A stretch of DNA of 41,031 nucleotides from Cytobacillus firmus NBRC 15306. GTDB lineage: Bacteria > Bacillota > Bacilli > Bacillales > Cytobacillaceae. The notes under the pieces are model-generated. The model was not told the origin of the DNA and searched no databases. It worked only from the letters and a program-made list of their open reading frames with translations. Position numbers and translations under genes: made by a program. The DNA is taken from NCBI RefSeq assembly GCF_001591465.1, contig NZ_BCUY01000032.1, forward strand, positions 1 to 41,031. The letters run 5' to 3'. Positions 34,465 through 41,031 of the stretch are shown in pieces (position 1 is the stretch's first letter; each line of letters opens with the position of its first letter).

Positions 34465-36150
34465 CTATTTCCTTAAATAATAGATAACGGATTCATATGG
34501 CCTTAAATGGATGGTCTCCGCAGCTGGAGGTGACTGATTGTAATTGGTCAGTAAGATTTCTCCTTTATATTCATCTGCGTGAATGTGATCAGGAAGGGTA
34601 AACGATGTTTCTTTCCCATAAAAATTATTTACGACCAACAGTTTTTCATTGTCACCATTTCGAACATAAGCAAATACATCAGGGTGATCCTCAGAAATCA
34701 GTTCATAGTCGCCATAGGTGATAATATCGTACTGCTTGCGAAGCTGGATGAGCTTTTTATAATGATAAAATATAGAATTCTCGTCCTTTAATGCTTTTTC
34801 GGCGTTGATTTCCCTGTAATTGGCTGCAACATGAATCCATGGTGTTCCATCGGTGAATCCGGCATTTTCAGAGCTATCCCACTGAACCGGTGTCCGGGAG
34901 TTATCGCGCGATTTGCTTTTGAGAATATTAATAATTTCTTCTTCTGCCATTCCTTTTTCCTTAAGGATAGAATAAACATTCAATGATTCTACATCTCGGT
35001 ATTCATCTATGCTCTCAAAGCCCGGGTTCGTCATGCCAAACTCTTCACCCTGATAAATATATGGAGTTCCCTGCATCATATGAATGGCTGTCGCCAGCAT
35101 TTTTGCAGATTCCCGGTGATAGTGTTTGTCATCGCCATATCTTGATACAATCCGAGGCTGATCATGATTGCACCAAAATAGGGCATTCCACCCTCCGCCC
35201 TTATGCATTTCTTTTTGCCATTTCGATAATATCTGTTTTAAAGCCCTAAAATCAAATTCAGCTAGTGCCCATTTCTCCCCATTGGGGTAGTCCACTTTTA
35301 AATGATGAAAATTGAACGTCATGCTTAATTCTTCCCGCTCGGGATTGGAATATTTTATACAATGATCAATTGTTGTAGATGACATTTCCCCGACTGTCAT
35401 ACTGTCGTACTTTGAGAAGACTTTTTTATTCATTTCATGCATGAATTCATGAACACGAGGGCCGTCTGTATAGAACTTCCTGCCGTCCCCCGGAGGTACA
35501 GAACCGTCATCATCCGGAAACTCCTGATCTTTAGAAATAAGATTGATTACGTCTAGTCTAAAGCCATCAACACCTTTTTTAAACCAGAATTCCATCATGT
35601 CATACACTTTGCTGCGCAGCTCTTCATTTTCCCAATTGAGATCTGCCTGTGTAACATCAAAAAGGTGAAGATAGTATTGGCCGGTTGCTTCATCATATTC
35701 CCATGCATTTCCGCCGAATTTGGATTCCCAGTTTGTCGGCTCGCTTCCATCTGCCTTTGGGTCTTTCCAGATATAAAAATCCCGATACGGATTGTTTTTG
35801 GATTTTTTTGCTTCCTGAAACCATTCATGTTCAGTGGATGTATGGTTAACAACAATGTCCATAATGATTTTTATGTCACGCTTATGAGCTTCTTCAAGAA
35901 GCTTATCAAAGTCTGCCATTGTTCCATATTCTTCATGAATGCTGAAATAGTCGCTGATGTCGTATCCGTTATCACGCTGTGGAGATTTATAGATTGGTGT
36001 CAGCCAGACAACATCCACACCTAATTCTTTTAAGTAATCAAGCTTGGCAATAATTCCGGGAATGTCTCCAACTCCATTTCCTGTCGTGTCGTTAAAGCTT
36101 TTCGGATAAATTTGATATACTACTGCTTTTTTCCACCACGGTTGTTTCAT
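34465..36150 (-). CDS. treA: Trehalose-6-phosphate hydrolase TreA
   Basis: GH13 alpha-glucosidase, 561 aa, splitting trehalose-6-phosphate into glucose and glucose-6-phosphate in the cytoplasm. Its sequence follows B. subtilis TreA closely (KKAVVYQIYPKSFNDTTGNG, TNWESKFGGNAWEYDE, MTVGEMSSTTIDHC, HMMQGTPYIYQGEEFGMTNP). The catalytic triad is intact: Asp in GFRLDVINL (about 200), Glu in TVGEMSS (about 255) and Asp in NHDQPR (about 330). An AGGTGATT site precedes the ATG. It is last in the treP-malL-treA cluster. B. subtilis has treR after treA; none is present here. Confidence 0.94.
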   Translation of the reverse strand: MKQPWWKKAVVYQIYPKSFNDTTGNGVGDIPGIIAKLDYLKELGVDVVWLTPIYKSPQRDNGYDISDYFSIHEEYGTMADFDKLLEEAHKRDIKIIMDIVVNHTSTEHEWFQEAKKSKNNPYRDFYIWKDPKADGSEPTNWESKFGGNAWEYDEATGQYYLHLFDVTQADLNWENEELRSKVYDMMEFWFKKGVDGFRLDVINLISKDQEFPDDDGSVPPGDGRKFYTDGPRVHEFMHEMNKKVFSKYDSMTVGEMSSTTIDHCIKYSNPEREELSMTFNFHHLKVDYPNGEKWALAEFDFRALKQILSKWQKEMHKGGGWNALFWCNHDQPRIVSRYGDDKHYHRESAKMLATAIHMMQGTPYIYQGEEFGMTNPGFESIDEYRDVESLNVYSILKEKGMAEEEIINILKSKSRDNSRTPVQWDSSENAGFTDGTPWIHVAANYREINAEKALKDENSIFYHYKKLIQLRKQYDIITYGDYELISEDHPDVFAYVRNGDNEKLLVVNNFYGKETSFTLPDHIHADEYKGEILLTNYNQSPPAAETIHLRPYESVIYYLRK

Positions 36151-36192
36151 TTAGAATCACCTGTTTTAGTTTTTTTAGATAATGCTTTTCTT

Positions 36193-37616
<1,424 letters not shown>

Positions 37617-37627
37617 CTAAAAATGGC

Positions 37628-37659
37628 GATACCATGGAATCATAGAACCCCATGGCATC
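37628..37659 (-). other. Intercistronic hairpin between treP and malL
   Basis: On the minus strand GATGCCATGG and CCATGGTATC form a 10-bp stem (one G-T). A short T run comes only 5 nt after the stem, so it could be a partial attenuator or an mRNA-processing/stability element that separates treP from the downstream hydrolase genes. Confidence 0.4.
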
Positions 37660-37670
37660 AATCATTTTAT

Positions 37671-39074
37671 TTAAGCTTTTTTAAATTTCGAGAAAGCTAA
37701 AGTTAATACAAACGGCACAACAAGAGCGATTCCCATTCCGATAAAGAAAGCACCCCAGTTTTCCGCAAAGATGGAGAAGAATGCCGGCAAGCCTCCTACA
37801 CCGATCGAAGGTGCCTTAACTGCATTAATAGTGATGAATATTCCTGCAATCGCTGACCCTATAATCGCTGCAAAAAACGGGTATTTGAAGCGAAGGTTAA
37901 CCCCAAACATTGCCGGCTCGGTAACGCCCAGCCATGCTGATATTGAAGATGTAAGCGCAAGCCCTTTCAGCTTTTCGTTCCCTTTGCTTAACAGCATCAT
38001 GGCAAAAGCGGCGGAACCCTGTGCGATATTGGACAGTGCCACCATCGGCCATAAAAACGTTCCGCCAATACTGCCGATTAGCTACAGATCAACTGCCAGG
38101 AATGTATGATGCATGCCAGTGATAACTAAAGGTGCATATAATCCTCCATAAATCAAGCCTCCAAGGGCTGGAACAGCATCAAAGATTCCGACAACTCCAT
38201 TTGTAATCCAGCTGCCGATCGTGAATGTAATTGGTCCAATGGCAATAAAAGAAAGAAATCCAGTGATCAGTAAAGCTATTGGCGCGACAGTCAGAAGCTG
38301 AAAAGCATCAGGAATTCTTTTTCGAAGAAATGCCTCTATCTTAGCCAATACGTATGAAGCAAATAATACAGGCAATACCTGGCCCTGATAACCTACCTTT
38401 TCAACTTCAAGACCAAATAAATTCCACTTCGGAACTTCCTCTGCTGCACCATAGCCCCATGCATTTAAAAGATCCGGATGCACTAGCATCAAACCAAGCA
38501 CCATACCAAGAAGCGGACTTCCGCCAAACCTGTTTACAGCACTCCATCCAATCAAACCTGGAAGGAATACGAAAGCGGTATTGGCAATCAGGTTAATGAT
38601 GCTCGCCAGATCAGCCCAGTTTGTATAAACTTCAACAAACGACTTATCATCGAAGAAAATATCCGGCGCTGTCATAATGTTGTTGATTCCCATCAGCAAA
38701 CCAGCTGTTACGATAGCCGGGAGGATTGGAATAAAAATATCCGCCAGTGTTTTAATTCCGCGCTGCAAAGGATTTAAGTTTTCGGCAGCAGCACTTTTGG
38801 TTTCTTCTTTTGACGATTCGCCGATTCCGGTTGCATCTGTCATTTCTTTATATACTTTATCAACGAGGCCTTGTCCGATCACAACCTGGAATTGTCCATT
38901 GGTGGAAAAGGAACCTTTCACAATATCAATATCTTCGAGCTTTTCTTTATTGACTTTTCCTTCATCTTTTAACGCAAAACGCAGCCGTGTTACACAATGA
39001 GTGGCCGCAGCGATATTATCCCTGCCCCCGATAGCTTCTACGATTTGCTCTGCTGACTCTTTATTTGTGGCCAT
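37671..39074 (-). pseudogene. treP: Trehalose PTS enzyme IIBC (treP), interrupted by in-frame TAG
   Basis: Phosphotransferase permease that imports and phosphorylates trehalose. Start at ATG 39074 (AGGAGGAG upstream); 467 codons plus the final stop, typical for the family. The IIB domain holds phosphorylation site Cys27 in AAATHCVTRLRF; the IIC domain follows with about ten helices. Codon 331 (38082-38084) is TAG. The frame does not shift: FLAVDL-stop-LIGSIGGTFLWPMVALSNIA continues the family sequence. From memory, B. subtilis TreP has Gln at this point, so one C-to-T change (CAG to TAG) explains it. A protein stopped at residue 330 would lack the last ~136 residues of IIC and should not transport unless the stop is suppressed. 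Confidence 0.85.
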
Positions 39075-39181
39075 TCTAAACTCTCCTCCTGTTACCGTTT
39101 TCATATTAAAGAAAAAAACAGTTATAAGGTTCTTATTATCGTTCTCGATTTTTATAAATCTATCCATTACACACAAACTAA

Positions 39182-39195
39182 CTTGTATATACATG
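39182..39195. promoter_or_regulatory. TreR-like operator 1
   Basis: CTTGTATATACATG contains the near-palindrome TTGTATATACA known from the B. subtilis tre operator. It lies just downstream of the predicted start of transcription. Confidence 0.7.
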
Positions 39196-39198
39196 AAC

Positions 39199-39213
39199 TG
39201 TTTACGCTTTCAT
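39199..39213 (-). promoter_or_regulatory. cre site (CcpA) at the treP promoter
   Basis: On the minus strand ATGAAAGCGTAAACA matches the cre consensus WTGNAARCGNWWWCA at every position. It overlaps the last two bases of the -10 region and the start of transcription, a place where CcpA would repress in glucose. Confidence 0.8.
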
Positions 39214-39240
39214 TTTATCTTGTATATACATGTCAGTCAA
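39212..39240 (-). promoter_or_regulatory. Sigma-A promoter of the tre operon
   Basis: Minus-strand TTGACT (39235-39240) and TAAAAT (39212-39217) are separated by exactly 17 bp. TreR-like operator 2 fills the spacer. The leader is about 130 nt. Confidence 0.75.
39219..39232. promoter_or_regulatory. TreR-like operator 2
   Basis: The same 14 bases as operator 1 (CTTGTATATACATG), 37 bp away and between the -35 and -10 elements. Two boxes roughly 3.5 helical turns apart suit cooperative repression. Confidence 0.7.
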
Positions 39241-39299
39241 CTATTTTTTCTTTTCCTTCTTTTCTATACCCATTCACTCAGTTCGAAAGCCATAAAATA

Positions 39300-39341
39300 G
39301 AAAAACCGGCTTCGAAGACTAATCGTCTGCAAAGCCGGTTT
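39300..39341 (-). terminator. Terminator after tatA
   Basis: On the minus strand AAACCGGCTT pairs with AAGCCGGTTT, and further pairing (AGACGATTAGTCT) extends the loop. TTTTTC follows. Confidence 0.8.
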
Positions 39342-39354
39342 CTAAACCAGTAGG

Positions 39355-39531
39355 CTATTTTCTTTTATCATCACCATCATCATCTTTAGTGAGATCACGG
39401 GTAGATTTCTTAAATTCTTTTAAGGTCTCCCCGAATGCTCTCCCTATTTCAGGAAGTTTCTTAGGACCAAAAATAATAAGAGCCAGAACCAGGATGAGAA
39501 TTAAACCTGGAATACCGATGTTTGATAACAT
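39355..39531 (-). CDS. tatA: Twin-arginine translocase subunit TatA
   Basis: Pore-forming Tat component, 58 aa. The ATG at 39531 has AAGGAG 8 nt upstream; a GTG three codons earlier lies in the site itself. A short N-terminal helix ([17 protein letters not shown]) is followed by the hinge and amphipathic helix ([20 protein letters not shown]) and an acidic/basic tail. No tatC is adjacent, so its partner must lie elsewhere. Gram-positive TatA proteins can combine TatA and TatB roles. Confidence 0.93.
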   Translation of the reverse strand: MLSNIGIPGLILILVLALIIFGPKKLPEIGRAFGETLKEFKKSTRDLTKDDDGDDKRK

Positions 39532-39622
39532 GCTGAACACTCCTTATATATCATATCGCTTGAAACAGCAGTAATCATGTTCATTGTCCATTATAGGGGA
39601 TTGGCTCAAAAAATCATAGTTT

Positions 39623-40357
39623 TTATAATTTCTCATTCTCCCACTGCATTAAGGCACGATCAAGTTCTTCGAGTACTTCACCAATTTTGCGGTCATGGAT
39701 CACTTCATCAGCATAAAAGTCAAAATCAGTGGGTCCCATGTTAATAATTACCAGTTTTGCTCCGTTTTGTTTCGCTATCAGCGGAAACTGATTGGCCGGT
39801 GTCACAGTCAAGGATGATCCCAGAACTATAAAAAGTTCTGCCTTTTCTGATTCTTCTGCTGCAAAATCTAAAGCCTGCTCAGTCAGCATTTCTCCAAACA
39901 GAACTACTGAAGGACGAAGCATCCCCCCGCAATTACATCGAATGTGTCCATGCAAATACCCCTCGCTTGGGTACTCTTTTTTACATTCCTGGCAATGGAG
40001 TGTCTGCAGATTCCCATGAAGCTCTGATAAACTTTCACTCCCGGCCAGCCGATGAAATCCATCAACATTCTGTGTGATAATACTCTTTAAAATGCCTCTC
40101 TTTTCCCAATCAGCAAGAATATAGTGGCCTTTATGGGGGCTGCACTCCTTGAGCCCGATTACCCGGTGCCGATAAAATTCTATAAACTCCTTCACATTTT
40201 CATTCAATGCTTCAGTACTGGCAATTTTCCCAGGGTCTTTCCCGTTCCATAAGCCATTATTGGCTGACCTGAAATCAGGCAGCCCGCTTTCCGTTGACAT
40301 TCCTGCTCCAGATAGTATTACTGTATAATTTGATTCCTTCAGCCATTTCTCAAGCAT
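39623..40357 (-). CDS. NAD-dependent protein deacylase, Sir2 family
   Basis: Class III (sirtuin) deacetylase, 244 aa, which removes acyl groups from lysine using NAD+. The motifs are complete: GAGMSTESGLPDFR (17-30), TQNVDGFH (95-102), catalytic His114 in LHGN, and zinc ligands Cys122, Cys125, Cys141 and Cys143. SSLTVTPAN shapes the cofactor site. Bacillus homologues (SrtN-like) counter AcuA-type acetylation of acetyl-CoA synthetase. It is a single gene; no acetyltransferase is near. Confidence 0.93.
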   Translation of the reverse strand: MLEKWLKESNYTVILSGAGMSTESGLPDFRSANNGLWNGKDPGKIASTEALNENVKEFIEFYRHRVIGLKECSPHKGHYILADWEKRGILKSIITQNVDGFHRLAGSESLSELHGNLQTLHCQECKKEYPSEGYLHGHIRCNCGGMLRPSVVLFGEMLTEQALDFAAEESEKAELFIVLGSSLTVTPANQFPLIAKQNGAKLVIINMGPTDFDFYADEVIHDRKIGEVLEELDRALMQWENEKL

Positions 40358-40504
40358 AAATATCAGCTCCCACTAAAATATTGTCACAGCTTTGAAGGCT
40401 GTTTCCATTTTTTTCTCCTGGTTAAATGTTTATGTCATGTCAGGTATGCGGTAAATAATAGATTATAATTGTTTTTACGAATTATCAATATAGGAGTGAT
40501 GGCT

Positions 40505-40717
40505 ATGCCTGAAATAGAAACGAAAGACTATAAAGACGGCTATAAAAAATTTTCTTCCAGAGCAAAACGCTATGCGGAGGTTCCCGACAAAACAAAAGGC
40601 CTGCTAAAAAAGGCTACACTTAAAGCAGATAAAAACAAATCTTCATTAAGTGATATATGGGAAAAGTTTCAGCTGCTGATCGAATTTCAGGTGAACTTGA
40701 GAAATTTAAAGACTTGA
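40505..40717 (+). CDS. Small DUF1232/YkvA-like protein, C-terminally short
   Basis: A 70-aa ORF. The ATG at 40505 is chosen because AGGAGTG lies 6 nt upstream; an open frame reaches back to 40469. The sequence (DGYKKFSSRAKRYAEVPDKT, then KGLLKKATLKADKNKSSLSD) resembles the N-terminal part of YkvA-type DUF1232 proteins. These usually continue with a membrane segment and a conserved Ile-Pro-Asp-type motif. Here the frame ends 30 residues later with no such motif. It may be a truncated gene or a short unrelated family. Confidence 0.55.
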   Translation: MPEIETKDYKDGYKKFSSRAKRYAEVPDKTKGLLKKATLKADKNKSSLSDIWEKFQLLIEFQVNLRNLKT

Positions 40718-40830
40718 AAGGTAGCCGGACTATTGAAATGAAATAATTATCAAATGCTGTCTATTTTAATATTGTCTGCTATAATAATAATGGAAAGTAT
40801 TCATGCCTGTTAAAATTAAATAGCAAGAAA

Positions 40831-40920
40831 TGTAGGGGAACCGGTGTGCCGGTTGAGACTTCATCCTTAAGATGCTGACCCTTTGAACCTGATCTGGCTA
40901 ATACCGGCGTAGGGAACATA
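40831..40920 (+). promoter_or_regulatory. TPP riboswitch (THI element)
   Basis: All conserved parts are present in order: TAGGGGAACC, a variable P3-type stem (GGTGTGCC region), GTTGAGA, then ATGCTGACCCTTTGAACCTG, ATCTGG, TAATACCGGCGTAGGGAA. It would bind thiamine pyrophosphate and switch off a downstream thiamine gene, which lies beyond the right edge. A TATAAT at 40780-40785 is a possible -10. Confidence 0.95.
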
Positions 40921-40950
40921 TTCTTAAACATAATAAAATGTTTTTTATAT

Positions 40951-40986
40951 GCGTCCCGGTATTATGCCGGGGCGTTTTTTATTTTT
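40951..40986 (+). terminator. Expression-platform terminator of the TPP riboswitch
   Basis: CGTCCCGG and CCGGGGCG form an 8-bp stem (one G-T) with a T run, 30 nt after the aptamer. It is a typical transcription-off switch for the gene to the right. Confidence 0.85.
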
Positions 40987-41031
40987 CTGGGCAGACTAAT
41001 ATCAACTTTCCTTACTACATTAAGCTTTTGG

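Noticed and set aside
40657-40746. 29-codon ORF (MGKVSAADRISGELEKFKDL...) overlapping the DUF1232-like gene
   Set aside because: Composition is plausible but there is no ribosome site and it overlaps a better-supported ORF in another frame.

Overview
The window looks like the chromosome of a spore-forming, low-to-moderate GC member of the Bacillaceae. Evidence: a GerA/GerB/GerC germinant-receptor operon, an alpha/beta-type small acid-soluble spore protein (SASP) gene, the sigI-rsgI heat-shock sigma/anti-sigma pair, lutABC, a glcD-glcF pair with its CdaR-like regulator, a SwrC-like RND pump, a trehalose PTS operon, a T-box and a TPP riboswitch. Ribosome binding sites are strong and Gram-positive-like, and TTG/GTG starts are common. 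No species is claimed.

Layout. 1-3.7 kb: the start of a PAS-like protein, a chemoreceptor and a membrane acyltransferase. 3.78-10.66 kb: a tRNA-Arg(CCT) gene whose 3' part is repeated exactly (41 bp) 6.8 kb downstream. The two copies bracket a relic integrated element. It holds a complete ger operon, several tiny ORFs, a phage amidase and holin, and a chimera of a minor capsid fragment and an XhlA-like protein. No integrase is visible. 10.7-13.6 kb: lutCBA (lactate oxidation). 13.8-18 kb: a B12-binding-type radical SAM protein, three small (possibly spore-related) genes and a Ktr potassium channel subunit. 18-22.3 kb: regulator, glcD, glcF (2-hydroxyacid/glycolate oxidation) and an SASP gene. 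22.3-25 kb: sigI-rsgI and an unknown membrane protein. 25-32 kb: a SwrC-like RND exporter, an NhaC-family transporter behind a T-box whose specifier reads as Tyr, and release factor 3. 32-34.4 kb: a YfhP-like membrane protein and a NupC-type nucleoside transporter. 34.5-39.2 kb: treP-malL-treA with intact operators. 39.3-41 kb: tatA, a sirtuin, a short DUF1232-like protein and a TPP riboswitch whose gene lies outside the window.

How the genes work together. Two separate CCG-domain/iron-sulfur systems for 2-hydroxyacids (lut and glc) sit within 11 kb. The trehalose locus is decaying: treP has an in-frame TAG, the malL-like gene has lost about 300 bp including two of its three catalytic carboxylates, and only treA is intact, although the promoter, two TreR-like boxes and a perfect cre match survive. 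rsgI has a likely one-base slip in a run of nine A (coding strand), so its reading frame misses the expected stop and runs through the terminator into the antisense of the SASP gene.

The most notable unit is the tRNA-anchored relic. A spore germination receptor operon sits where phage cargo genes normally lie, downstream of the lysis genes and in the same orientation, and has outlived most of the phage.
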